The notes below the pieces were generated by a model. That model was not told where the DNA came from, did not search any database, and saw only the letters and a list, made by a program, of their open reading frames with translations. A stretch of 29,692 nucleotides of DNA, from contig JBGTCD010000053.1 of NCBI GenBank assembly GCA_041749015.1, positions 1 through 29,692 on the forward strand. The letters are read 5' to 3'. Shown piece after piece: positions 16,548 to 24,947 of this stretch. Source of the DNA: JBGTCD01 sp041749015 (GTDB lineage: Bacteria; Bacteroidota; Bacteroidia; Cytophagales; Cyclobacteriaceae). A program made the position numbers and the translations under genes. Position 1 is the stretch's first letter. The number at the start of each line of letters is the position of its first letter.

Positions 16548-17966
16548 ATGTATTATCGAAAGCCCATATTATGGATGATGTTTCTCCCTTTTGTTTTGGG
16601 CTCCTGTGCCACTTATTATCAAACCAACCGGGAATTTAACCGTTATTTTGAATCAGGAAATTTAAAATCTGCACAAAAAACCCTTCTGAGCAACCAGCGG
16701 GAAGCCAATGGGAGGGAGCGGTTCCTGTATTTTTTGAATATGGGAGTGGTGGCTTCACTTAAGGGTCAATATGAACTTAGCAATGAATACTTCGAAAAAG
16801 CCTACTTGTTTGGTGAGGACAACAGGATCACTGCATGGCATGAAATAGCCAGTGTGGTTGCAAATCCAAATATCGTGGTTTACAAAGGTGAAGACCATGA
16901 ACATTTAATGCTACTTTATTATAAAGCATTGAATTATATGAAATTAGAGAAATATAACGAAGCTTTAGTTGAATGCCGTAGGTTAAATTTACGATTGCAG
17001 CAATTGAGCGACCGCTACAAATCTGAAAACAGATACCGCCGCGATGCCTTTGTTCACAACCTAATGGGCATCATTTATGATGCAGACCGGGACTTTAACA
17101 ATGCTTTTATTGCCTACCGCAATGCTTATATCATCTACCAGGAAGATTATAAAGATATGTTTAATGTTGAGGTGCCAGAGCAACTCAAGTTTGATTTACT
17201 GAGAAGCGCATGGCGTTCAGGATTTTTTGAGGATTTTGAAAGGTATAGAATGGAGTTCCAAATGCCGGATTACAGGCCTCAGGATGACGGTAGTGGAGAA
17301 TTAGTCTTTTTTTGGAATAATGGTATGGGACCAGTTAAATCGGAGACTAGTATCAATTTTGTTATGGCCCAAAGTGGTGGTTTCCTCAATATCACCAATG
17401 ACGATTTCGGGTATAATTTTCCTTTCCAATCTCATTCCATTAGCAGTGATGAATTAAGTAGCCTTAGCGACTTGAGGGTATTTCGTATGGCCATACCAAG
17501 GTATACAGAGCGCCCACTAATGTATTCAGGAGGAAAAATTGTCCACAACCGGCGGGTATATACCTTAGATCTGGGGGAGGATGTTAATGCCATTGCTTTC
17601 AAATCCATGCAGGAAAGGATGTTGGCAGAGTTTGGTAAGTCTTTACTTAGGGTAGCCATACGGAAAGCGGCTGAGCACCAGCTTCGCAAAGAAAATGAAG
17701 GGCTAGGGGCAGCATTTGGGCTGCTTACCTCCATGACGGAACGCGCCGATACCCGCAATTGGCAAACATTACCTCACAGCATTTACTATACCCGAGTACC
17801 TATGGAGGCAGGAGAAAATACTATTAAGTTTATTAAAGAGGTTCCCGGTAGGCCTAATCTCAATAAGGAATATAAATTCACCTATAGTTTGAAATCTGGA
17901 GAAACCATTTTTCATACTTTCACCTCTTTGGAAACTGCTCCAAGATATGACCTATTAGCATACTGA
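16548..17966 (+). CDS. COG3014-type TPR lipoprotein
   Basis: The 472-residue product has a lipoprotein signal with cysteine C20 (VLGSC). Residues 25-215 are helical and read as degenerate TPR units (YFLNMGVVASLKGQYELSNEYFEKAY, with a second YYKALNYMKLEKYNEALVE). The C-terminal half is beta-rich with conserved aromatic positions (SIYYTRVPMEAGENTI) and a small hydrophobic helix AAFGLL near residue 390. The layout agrees with COG3014, an uncharacterised family whose gene neighbours LpoB genes in gamma-proteobacteria. A link with peptidoglycan synthesis or the cell envelope is therefore likely but inferred. No terminator is evident before the next gene. Confidence 0.75.
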   Translation: MYYRKPILWMMFLPFVLGSCATYYQTNREFNRYFESGNLKSAQKTLLSNQREANGRERFLYFLNMGVVASLKGQYELSNEYFEKAYLFGEDNRITAWHEIASVVANPNIVVYKGEDHEHLMLLYYKALNYMKLEKYNEALVECRRLNLRLQQLSDRYKSENRYRRDAFVHNLMGIIYDADRDFNNAFIAYRNAYIIYQEDYKDMFNVEVPEQLKFDLLRSAWRSGFFEDFERYRMEFQMPDYRPQDDGSGELVFFWNNGMGPVKSETSINFVMAQSGGFLNITNDDFGYNFPFQSHSISSDELSSLSDLRVFRMAIPRYTERPLMYSGGKIVHNRRVYTLDLGEDVNAIAFKSMQERMLAEFGKSLLRVAIRKAAEHQLRKENEGLGAAFGLLTSMTERADTRNWQTLPHSIYYTRVPMEAGENTIKFIKEVPGRPNLNKEYKFTYSLKSGETIFHTFTSLETAPRYDLLAY

Positions 17967-18070
17967 TCCTATTTTAGGCACAGTTCTTGAATAAAGGGTT
18001 CAAAAAGCGTACCTTTAGGAGTTGCTTAGAAAAATAACCAATGTTTTACTTTATAAATATAATAACTAAG

Positions 18071-18559
18071 ATGAAAATGAATTTATTACGAAACATGCTG
18101 ATGACCATGATTTTAATGGCAGTCTCAGTATTAGCTGTTCAGGCTCAGGATGATGAAATCACCGATGAAGACATAAAAAAATACGCGCTTCTTACGGAGG
18201 TTGTTGATCAAATGAAAAAAGAGGTAAGTACTGTAATCAATGAGTTGATTAGAAATCAGGAAGGGATGAACGGGCAGCGGTATCTGGAATTGGCTAAGAC
18301 CAAGGGAGATGCAGATAAGCTTGCTGCTATAGATGCCAAGGACTATGAAGTAAAATTTTTAGAATTGGTTGAAGGCGTGAAAAATGAAAGAATGGAGTCT
18401 ATTAAAACTGTAAATCAGGAACTTGCCACAAAAATGTTAGGCAATAATGGCCGTGATTATAAGGCAGTAAAAGCTGCAGTTGAGTCAGACCCAGCAGTAA
18501 AAACTAAATTTGAAGCAGCGTTGGCTGAGATCAAAGGAGAGAAAAAAGAAAAGGCCTGA
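18071..18559 (+). CDS. Small exported helical protein (possibly DUF4168-like)
   Basis: The frame is open from 18041, but the ATG at 18071 (MKMNLLRNMLMTMILMAVSV) begins a clean signal peptide cut after VQAQ, giving a 162-residue precursor; an ATG two codons on is equally possible. The mature part is acidic and almost entirely helical: DDEITDEDIKKYALLTEVVDQ, then heptad-like Leu/Val spacing to a Lys/Glu-rich end KGEKKEKA. The ITDEDIKKYA beginning recalls DUF4168 proteins, a weak resemblance. It is a periplasmic or surface protein of unknown role. A strong terminator follows. Confidence 0.7.
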   Translation: MKMNLLRNMLMTMILMAVSVLAVQAQDDEITDEDIKKYALLTEVVDQMKKEVSTVINELIRNQEGMNGQRYLELAKTKGDADKLAAIDAKDYEVKFLELVEGVKNERMESIKTVNQELATKMLGNNGRDYKAVKAAVESDPAVKTKFEAALAEIKGEKKEKA

Positions 18560-18579
18560 TAGCCAAAGGCATTGTCCTA

Positions 18580-18612
18580 AAAAGGCTTGCATATCTATGC
18601 AGGCCTTTTTTT
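18580..18612 (+). terminator. Hairpin terminator after the small exported protein gene
   Basis: AAAAGGCTTGCATA at 18580-18593 can pair with the following TATGCAGGCCTTTT, with one G-T pair, and the hairpin ends in a run of seven T residues. It lies 20 bases behind the stop codon. The 228 bases from here to the next ATG hold no gene I can support. Confidence 0.8.
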
Positions 18613-18840
18613 ATGATAAATTTTTTAATCACTTCTGCATGTATGTTAGATTGATTTTCATTTTTATATCGCTTATTAGTTTAAATTTTATTGGCTTTTA
18701 TTCTCCGGGTATTTACTGCATTGGAATATTTGACTTAAATTTACTTCCTGCTGTTGGATTTGGGCCACAATAAATGGCAGTGTTTTGGGTTTTGTAGCAC
18801 GTGTGCCGGGTCATTTTTTGTGCAGACAATTATTTTTTAA

Positions 18841-19908
18841 ATGATTTTGGATTTGACCAAACGCAATACATTAACCTCAAAGCTACGGTATCTGGCTACT
18901 GGAATCATGATTGTGGTATTAATGGTTCCGGCAGATGCGCAGGAGTCAGCCCCTGATCGGCCAGTAATACCTGGGTTTTATCACAAGCCCAAAAACAGAC
19001 CTCTGCGTGGCATTCTGACCAAAATACATTTTGGATTTAGCACCGGATACCAGAATACCTTTTACAGCCACAATCTTGAAGGATATGGGATCATTCAGCA
19101 GGATGAGCCCTATTTGTTTCCTTCCGATGCTGGGGGCGGCACCTTAAGCCCGGCTTTTGGCAATTGGTTTAACCAACTCGACTCCGTCCCGCCTAGAATT
19201 GTAGAAGGCAGTAATTACCTGGTAAATTCAGACACTGCCCGGATCGTTTACCGGGGTGATGGGCTTAGTATTCCCATTAATCTGTCGGTATTTGTAAAAA
19301 TTAAAAACAGATACCGGGTAGGGGCTGGGTATATTTTTGAATATCACAGACCTGGCACCTTCAGGCCTACCCAGTTTGAGGATGACCTGGGCAATCTGGA
19401 TCCTGAGGTAGGAGGGACCTTTTTCAGAAAGTACTATTTATACCTTGGGGGTGATATTTATCGATATTGGGACTACACCATGGCGGTTGATTTTTATGTT
19501 GGAGGTACCAATTTTGGACGCAAATTTGACCGGGATAACATTACCGGAGGTACGTTTTTTAATCTAGGACTGAGTCTGGAGAGAAGTTTCTCGGAATACT
19601 TCACCGGGTTTGTCCGCCCATCGGTTGGATACAGCCGATTTAATCTTGGTATGGGGGGCAATAATCCCTCCATTAGACATAATATGCCGGTGCTTGGGGT
19701 TCAATTTGGGGGATACTGGAGGATTCCGGATTTGCCAAAATGTAAAATAAAGACCTGCCACACTCAGGTGAACCACATGCATGGAGAATATGACTGGAGG
19801 AGTCGAAGGCACCCCTTTTACAAAAAGCAAAACCCTCATTACGGAGAAAATTATAAAAAGCTGATCAAGTACAAAGGAAAGAATAAAAAGAAGTTGAATC
19901 CTTATTGA
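18841..19908 (+). CDS. Putative outer-membrane beta-barrel protein with basic C-terminal tail
   Basis: The 355-residue product has a signal sequence ending near VPADAQ (residue 34). Residues about 55-300 show alternating strands with Gly and aromatic residues (IHFGFSTGYQNTFY, YRVGAGYIFEYHR, FRKYYLYLGGDIYRYW, TMAVDFYVGGTNFGR, YFTGFVRPSVGYSRF), typical of a small outer-membrane barrel. The last 55 residues are different: two cysteines (PKCKIKTC), a His-rich part (VNHMHGEYDW) and a Lys/Tyr/Asn-rich end (GENYKKLIKYKGKNKKKLNPY). I do not recognise a named family, though a tail of this kind seems to recur in Cytophagales barrels. The ATG at 18841 is used; others lie within the signal. Confidence 0.7.
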   Translation: MILDLTKRNTLTSKLRYLATGIMIVVLMVPADAQESAPDRPVIPGFYHKPKNRPLRGILTKIHFGFSTGYQNTFYSHNLEGYGIIQQDEPYLFPSDAGGGTLSPAFGNWFNQLDSVPPRIVEGSNYLVNSDTARIVYRGDGLSIPINLSVFVKIKNRYRVGAGYIFEYHRPGTFRPTQFEDDLGNLDPEVGGTFFRKYYLYLGGDIYRYWDYTMAVDFYVGGTNFGRKFDRDNITGGTFFNLGLSLERSFSEYFTGFVRPSVGYSRFNLGMGGNNPSIRHNMPVLGVQFGGYWRIPDLPKCKIKTCHTQVNHMHGEYDWRSRRHPFYKKQNPHYGENYKKLIKYKGKNKKKLNPY

Positions 19909-19992
19909 TCAAAAAGGGTCTTTTAATGTATTGAAGTCATTATTTCTACACTTTTCCTACAGGTTAAATTCCAATTTTTTTTCATTAAAAAC

Positions 19993-20028
19993 ACCGCCCT
20001 TTTTGATAGGTAAAGGGGGGTATTTTTT
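19993..20028 (+). terminator. Hairpin terminator before gyrA
   Basis: CCCTTT at 19997-20002 pairs with AAAGGG at 20012-20017 around a 9-base loop. The stem extends past one G-G mismatch by three more pairs (ACC with GGT), and a run of six T residues follows. It lies 85 bases after the barrel gene and 52 bases before gyrA, closing the preceding unit. Confidence 0.65.
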
Positions 20029-20079
20029 GTACATTGCAACTCCATTTTTTAATAGAAATAATAAGCGATTATTTAGCCC

Positions 20080-22587
20080 ATGGCGGACGAAGAAAAAGAA
20101 GAACCCAAGGAGGAAAGACAAAGTATTTTTCCTATCAATATTGAAGATGAAATGAGAAGTGCCTACATCGACTATTCCATGTCGGTGATCATTTCAAGAG
20201 CGCTACCGGATGTACGTGACGGTCTCAAACCAGTGCATCGAAGGGTGCTTTTTGGGATGCTGGAATTAGGTGTCAATTACAACAAATCTTATAAAAAATC
20301 AGCTAGGATAGTAGGAGAGGTGCTCGGTAAGTATCACCCCCATGGTGACGCATCGGTATATGATACCATGGTACGGATGGCACAGCCCTGGTCGCTGAGG
20401 TATCCACTGGTAGATGGTCAGGGTAACTTCGGATCCATTGACGGTGACTCTCCTGCAGCCATGCGGTATACTGAGGCACGTTTGAAAAGAATAGCAGAGG
20501 AGTTGCTATCTGATATCAACAAAAATACGGTTGATTTCGCGCCTAATTTTGATGACAGCCTCCAGGAGCCAACGGTTCTACCAGGCAAGCTGCCCAATTT
20601 ACTGGTCAATGGCACCTCAGGCATTGCCGTGGGAATGGCCACCAATATGCCACCACATAACCTCACAGAGGTAATAAATGGCATCGTAGCCTACATTGAC
20701 AATCGGGAAATTACGATCGAAGAGCTTATGGAGCATATTTCGGCTCCTGATTTTCCTACCGGAGGCATAATCTATGGCTATTCCGGGGTTCGGGAAGCTT
20801 ACAGAACTGGGAGAGGGCGGGTTTTGATGCGCGCAAAAGCCGATTTCGAAACCACCAAAACCGGGAAAGAGCAGATCATCGTCACCGAAATTCCCTATAT
20901 GGTGAATAAAGCTTCAATGATCGAGCGCACCGCCGCATTGGTTAATGAAAAGAAAATTGAAGGCATCACTGATATCCGTGATGAATCAGATAGGAACGGT
21001 CTTAGGATCGTTTATGATCTTAGAAAAGATGCCATTCCGAGTATAGTTTTAAATCACCTTTTTAAGCAAACCCAGCTCCAGTCATCTTTTGGAGTCAATA
21101 ATATTGCATTGGTAAAGGGCCGTCCGGTCATGCTCAATCTCAAAGACATGATTGTGCATTATGTGGACCATCGGCATGAAGTAGTCATCAAAAGGACAGA
21201 ATACGAGCTTGATGAGGCTGAGAAAAGAGCCCATGTACTTGAGGGTTATCTTATTGCCTTGGATAATCTTGATGAGGTGATCGACCTAATCCGGAAATCT
21301 AAGGACCCTGACGAGGCCAAGGAAGGGCTTATGACGCGCTTTAAACTTTCTGACATCCAGGCAAAGGCCATACTGGAAATGCGCTTACAGCGCCTCACAG
21401 GGCTTGAAAGGGATAAGATACAGAAAGAGTATGATGAAGTGATGAAGCTGATCGAATACCTGAAGAGTGTCCTGGCTAATGAGGAACTGAGAATGAGCAT
21501 CATCAAGGAGGAGCTTGCTGAGCTTTTGGAACGGTATGGTGATGAGCGCCGGACCGAAATTGTCCACAATGCTGATGATATCACCGATGAGGACATGATC
21601 CCCAACGAAGAAATGGTGATTACCATTTCCCACCAGGGCTATGTTAAAAGGACCCCTCTGGTAGATTATAAGACTCAGGGCAGGGGAGGTGTAGGTTCCA
21701 AAGGCGTGATCACTAAGGACGATGACTTTACAGAGCATTTATTCATTGCTCATGCTCATAACTACCTGCTCATATTCACTGAATTTGGGAAGGTATTCTG
21801 GAAGAAAGTGTATGCTATCCCTGAAGGAAGTAAGGTTTCCAAAGGGCGCGCTATCCAAAACCTCATTAACATCGAGCCCGGTGATACTGTAAGGGCTGTG
21901 ATTAATGTGGAAACCCTGGAAGACGAGGAGTATATCAATAACAATTTCCTGATCATGTGTACCCGAAAGGGCCTGATCAAAAAGACCAGTTTGGAGGCTT
22001 ATAGCAGGCCACGGCAAAATGGCATCAATGCGATCACGGTCAGGGATGGAGACAAACTCCTGAATGTAAGCCTAACCAACGGAGAAAATTATATTGTAAT
22101 TGCTAAAAGAAAAGGTAAGGCAGTTCATTTTATTGAGTCTGATGTGCGCCCAATGGGCCGTATGGCTGCAGGGGTGAAGGCAGTGACCCTTGAAGGTGGT
22201 GATGATGAAGTGATCGGTATGGTTTGTCTGGCCAGGGAAGGAGCCAATTTGTTGGTGGTTTCGGAGAAAGGCTATGGCAAAAGGTCACTTATAGAAGACT
22301 ATCGAATTACTAAAAGAGGCGGAAAAGGAGTCAAAACCATTAACATCACCGAAAAAACTGGCAAGCTTGTTGCAATAAAAGAAGTCGTGGACAGTGATGA
22401 TCTGATGATCATCAATAAGTCAGGGATCACCATCAGGCTCAAAGTAGAGAATCTGAGGGTGATGGGCAGGGCCACCCAGGGGGTGAGGTTGATTCGCTTG
22501 AATGAAAACGATGAAATCTCCTCTGTTGAGAAGGTAGTCAATATTGATGATGAAGAAGGGTCTGAAGGTGAGGCGACAGAATCCTGA
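20080..22587 (+). CDS. gyrA: DNA gyrase subunit A
   Basis: GyrA is the DNA-cleaving subunit of gyrase, which introduces negative supercoils. The 835 residues have the winged-helix and tower domains (SAYIDYSMSVIISRALPDVR; KYHPHGDASVYD), the catalytic tyrosine Y130 in AAMRYTEARL, and a six-bladed C-terminal domain. A GyrA-box-like motif QGRGGVG at residues 533-539 favours gyrase over topoisomerase IV. At the position of E. coli Ser83 there is alanine (A91), with D95 matching Asp87. The acidic tail DDEEGSEGEATES ends the protein. The ATG at 20080 gives an acidic N-terminus before the conserved IEDEMRSAYIDYS. It is followed by an exported TPR protein gene, an order seen in related genomes. Confidence 0.95.
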   Translation: MADEEKEEPKEERQSIFPINIEDEMRSAYIDYSMSVIISRALPDVRDGLKPVHRRVLFGMLELGVNYNKSYKKSARIVGEVLGKYHPHGDASVYDTMVRMAQPWSLRYPLVDGQGNFGSIDGDSPAAMRYTEARLKRIAEELLSDINKNTVDFAPNFDDSLQEPTVLPGKLPNLLVNGTSGIAVGMATNMPPHNLTEVINGIVAYIDNREITIEELMEHISAPDFPTGGIIYGYSGVREAYRTGRGRVLMRAKADFETTKTGKEQIIVTEIPYMVNKASMIERTAALVNEKKIEGITDIRDESDRNGLRIVYDLRKDAIPSIVLNHLFKQTQLQSSFGVNNIALVKGRPVMLNLKDMIVHYVDHRHEVVIKRTEYELDEAEKRAHVLEGYLIALDNLDEVIDLIRKSKDPDEAKEGLMTRFKLSDIQAKAILEMRLQRLTGLERDKIQKEYDEVMKLIEYLKSVLANEELRMSIIKEELAELLERYGDERRTEIVHNADDITDEDMIPNEEMVITISHQGYVKRTPLVDYKTQGRGGVGSKGVITKDDDFTEHLFIAHAHNYLLIFTEFGKVFWKKVYAIPEGSKVSKGRAIQNLINIEPGDTVRAVINVETLEDEEYINNNFLIMCTRKGLIKKTSLEAYSRPRQNGINAITVRDGDKLLNVSLTNGENYIVIAKRKGKAVHFIESDVRPMGRMAAGVKAVTLEGGDDEVIGMVCLAREGANLLVVSEKGYGKRSLIEDYRITKRGGKGVKTINITEKTGKLVAIKEVVDSDDLMIINKSGITIRLKVENLRVMGRATQGVRLIRLNENDEISSVEKVVNIDDEEGSEGEATES

Positions 22588-22697
22588 CCTTTAACGGGCC
22601 CTGAATCATAATGAAGCAAAGAACAATGTAAATTGATAATTCTTTTATATTTTTAAGTTTTAACCTGCGTATTGAAGAAAACGAAAATTATAGAACC

Positions 22698-23900
22698 ATG
22701 AAAAAAATATTGATTTTATCATTAAGCATCCTGTTAATAGGTGGTATGGCATACAGTCAAAAGAAGCCTAATATTGGTAAAGCAGAGCGTGAAAGAAATA
22801 ATGGTAATCTACTGGAAGCCAAGGAGATATTAGATGAAATAGGCAATCATCCCAAGACTAAGGATGATGGAAAAGCCTGGTATTACAAAGGGTTGCTATA
22901 CGTGGCATTGGATACAACCACAAATCCCAAATTTAAAGGGGTTGCAATGAATCCCTTGAAAACTGCTCTTGAAGCATTTAAAAAGGCAGATGAACTTGAT
23001 GAAAAAGAAAAAGGATATTTTATCATGGATCCAATGGGCCTGCCAACTACTAAGGAATTACAACTTGAAATGCTGTACGGCCACTATATCAACGGTGGGG
23101 CAGAGAAATTCAGCAAAGAAAATAGAACGGATGAGGATGTAAAATCAGCTGCTGAATATTTCGATAAAGGGGCCATGGTGGGTGGTAGGTTAGATTCATT
23201 GGGAAGTTATTATGCCGCAGTAGCCTACCAAACCATTGAAATATATGATGAAGCATCAGCGCGATTCCAGAAACACCTCTCCAATGGATTTGCGGATGAA
23301 GATGCTTATAACAGCATACTATATATTGAAGGTACTGTAAAAAAAGACCATGAAAAGGCTTTGAAAATAGTAAGAGATGCTATGAAAGACTTCCCTAATA
23401 ATACTGAATATCCGGTCTATGAAATTGAGTTTTTACGGAATCTTGGCCGCGTTGATGAGGCAATTAAACAAATGGAAGTTATAGCAAAAGAAGATGGGAA
23501 GGATCCTATACTTTTTACCAGATTGGCCCTGACCTACGAAGAAGTAGATGATATTGAAAAGGCAAAGGAAGCTTATAAAGCCGCTCTTGAAATTGACCCT
23601 AATCTCTATGTAGCCAATTATAATATGGGAGCCCTAATTTTTAATGATGCCCTTAATATTAATAAAGATATTGCTGAATTGGGTAATACAAGGGCAGACA
23701 AGGCGAAAGAACAAGAGTTAATTAAGGAAAGGAAAGTATTTTTATTGGATGCAGTACCGTATTGGGAAAAAGCTCGTGAGAGCGAACCAGAGGATCAGGG
23801 TATTCTTGAAACCCTGGAATACATTTACTATTTTTCTGATCAACAGAAAAAAGCTGAAGAAATTGGTAAGAAACTTGAAGCCCTCGGGTACAAAGATTAA
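22698..23900 (+). CDS. Exported TPR-repeat protein
   Basis: The 400-residue product has a signal peptide (MKKILILSLSILLIGGMAYSQ). TPR-like helical hairpins cover most of the mature protein: an N-terminal unit (AERERNNGNLLEAKEILDEI), a middle set (YYAAVAYQTIEIYDEASARFQKHL), and a clear classical unit near residues 270-305 (LFTRLALTYEEVDDIEKAKEAYKAALEIDPN). A final unit precedes the C-terminus. TPR arrays bind other proteins, and this one is likely periplasmic or at the outer membrane. Its target is unknown. The position directly after gyrA, 110 bases on, is common in Bacteroidota but has no known functional meaning. A strong terminator follows, and here the dense core region ends. Confidence 0.85.
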   Translation: MKKILILSLSILLIGGMAYSQKKPNIGKAERERNNGNLLEAKEILDEIGNHPKTKDDGKAWYYKGLLYVALDTTTNPKFKGVAMNPLKTALEAFKKADELDEKEKGYFIMDPMGLPTTKELQLEMLYGHYINGGAEKFSKENRTDEDVKSAAEYFDKGAMVGGRLDSLGSYYAAVAYQTIEIYDEASARFQKHLSNGFADEDAYNSILYIEGTVKKDHEKALKIVRDAMKDFPNNTEYPVYEIEFLRNLGRVDEAIKQMEVIAKEDGKDPILFTRLALTYEEVDDIEKAKEAYKAALEIDPNLYVANYNMGALIFNDALNINKDIAELGNTRADKAKEQELIKERKVFLLDAVPYWEKARESEPEDQGILETLEYIYYFSDQQKKAEEIGKKLEALGYKD

Positions 23901-23925
23901 TTTCAGGAGATACTATTAGATATTT

Positions 23926-23952
23926 AAACCCGGCCTTGTCCGGGTTTTTTTT
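23926..23952 (+). terminator. Hairpin terminator after the TPR gene
   Basis: A perfect 8-base stem, AAACCCGG at 23926-23933 and CCGGGTTT at 23940-23947, has a 6-base loop and is followed by a run of T residues. It lies 25 bases after the stop codon. Confidence 0.85.
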
Positions 23953-24070
23953 ATTGCCTCAATATTGATAGACCATAGGGCAGGGGTAGTTATCTGATTC
24001 CGTCCTTTAGCATTATGCATTACACCTTAGATTATCTATTTAACATAATATAAATTATAAAACATATATA

Positions 24071-24180
24071 GCAAATTCCGTAATACGAGCGTAGCAGCGT
24101 AGCGAGTATTTAACATAAATGCAGTTATTCGATACTGCGAAGCAGTTCAATAACGACAGCATTTATGTTAAGGAATTTGC
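24071..24180. repeat. Structured inverted repeat (three-way junction), REP- or MITE-like
   Basis: A 110-base unit is closed by GCAAATTCC (24071-24079) and GGAATTTGC (24172-24180). Inside are two arms. The first is a short hairpin, AATAC (24082-24086) with GTATT (24106-24110), whose loop holds two tandem AGCGTAGC copies (24088-24103). The second is a long arm: TAACATAAATGC (24111-24122) pairs with GCATTTATGTTA (24159-24170), then GTTATT (24124-24129) with AATAAC (24149-24154), then ACTGC (24134-24138) with GCAGT (24142-24146) at the tip. There is no open frame. It could be a REP-type element moved in trans by a RAYT transposase, a MITE, or a structured RNA; the sequence alone does not decide. 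Confidence 0.7.
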
Positions 24181-24281
24181 GACCCTGCATCAACCAATCC
24201 ATTTATTTTTATCCCATTCCTCCTGACATGCCGCATAATTAATTAGCTCCAATGGCCGCCTGGATTTTGTAGATTGTACGA

Positions 24282-24380
24282 CTTCAGCAGCAAATTAGCC
24301 TCAGGGATAGCCTTTCCAAAACCCCGTCATTATGCGGTTCCTTTACGGATTGATGGGGATTGGTGCCGTGGCAATCCCTT
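24282..24380 (+). repeat. Dispersed repeat, copy 1 (direct repeat with 26676-26773)
   Basis: This 99-base stretch shares about three quarters of its bases with 26676-26773 in the same direction. The conserved ends are ATTAGCCTCAGGGATAGCC at the left and GGGATTGGTGCC with TGGCAATCC at the right; the middle differs but keeps TCATT-TG-GG-CCTTT. The right end contains the inverted pair GGGATTG and CAATCCC. The pattern recalls the common bacterial dispersed repeat with CGTCATTGCGAGG and TGGCAATCCC. It ends 20 bases before the stop codon of the minus-strand DUF6557-like gene. A CCGCATAAT (24231-24239) lies inverted to ATTATGCGG (24329-24337), so the element may extend to the left. Confidence 0.65.
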
Positions 24381-24399
24381 CGATGTAGGCAGCCATGAT

Positions 24400-24921
24400 C
24401 TAAATGTCTTCATCTTTGTTAATTTCATCAAGAAAATTCTCTATCGACCTTGTGTTTCTTTTTCTTTCTTCAGGGGTCATATTTTCATATTCTTCCACGG
24501 TTTTTCTTAATCCTTCCATCTTTGCTTGAATTTCTTCCTGATCAAATGAAATAAAGGTCATCTCATAAAGACAATGAGCGATAATTTCCAGCTCAGTGAT
24601 ATCCACTAAAGCACGATCATCCACCTTCATACCCAGCCATTGATTCCACGGTGTGAAGTCCAGTGCCAAAGCATCATTTCCACTGCGCTCGTCTACCCTG
24701 CCATCGGAATAGTATCCGTCTACATCAATGTTTTGGCTTTCCTCATCATGAATTTCGGTAAGCCGAACGACAATAGCTGAAGTTGCCGGTGCCATCCCCC
24801 TTAATTGTTCAAAGACATCCTGGTAAGCTTGCAATTGCTTTTCCTCATCAGGATACAACCGAATAAGCTCGGTTGCTATGCTCAACCAATGGTGGCGGTG
24901 AAATAATTCGCTAAGAGTCAT
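24400..24921 (-). CDS. DUF6557-like protein
   Basis: The 173-residue acidic soluble protein has no signal peptide. It begins MTLSELFHRHHWLSIATELIRLYPDEEKQLQAYQDVFEQL (shown here only as pattern; two helices), continues with a strand region carrying D-G-Y, and has the conserved block ELEIIAHCLYEMTFISFDQEE near residues 108-130. These features agree with the small DUF6557 family as I remember it; no function is known. The last 40 residues are highly charged and probably helical. It is the last gene in a minus-strand run starting at the HigB toxin, 26 bases after the broken DUF3024 gene, and its TAG stop is close to repeat copy 1. It may be cargo of the same element. Confidence 0.65.
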   Translation of the reverse strand: MTLSELFHRHHWLSIATELIRLYPDEEKQLQAYQDVFEQLRGMAPATSAIVVRLTEIHDEESQNIDVDGYYSDGRVDERSGNDALALDFTPWNQWLGMKVDDRALVDITELEIIAHCLYEMTFISFDQEEIQAKMEGLRKTVEEYENMTPEERKRNTRSIENFLDEINKDEDI

Positions 24922-24947
24922 TCTTTTCCTATGTTTTCATATGTGCA

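Noticed and set aside
18510..18773. A plus-strand frame of 87 codons overlapping the end of the small exported protein
   Set aside because: It begins inside the previous gene in another frame, crosses a strong terminator and has no conserved pattern; only its hydrophobic look made it a candidate.
24071..24180. CRISPR array
   Set aside because: The only repeated words are a tandem 8-base pair and nested inverted repeats; there are no evenly spaced direct repeats with unique spacers and no cas genes.
24274..24510. A plus-strand frame of 78 codons over repeat copy 1
   Set aside because: It overlaps the repeat and the end of the DUF6557-like gene antisense, and its composition is not protein-like.
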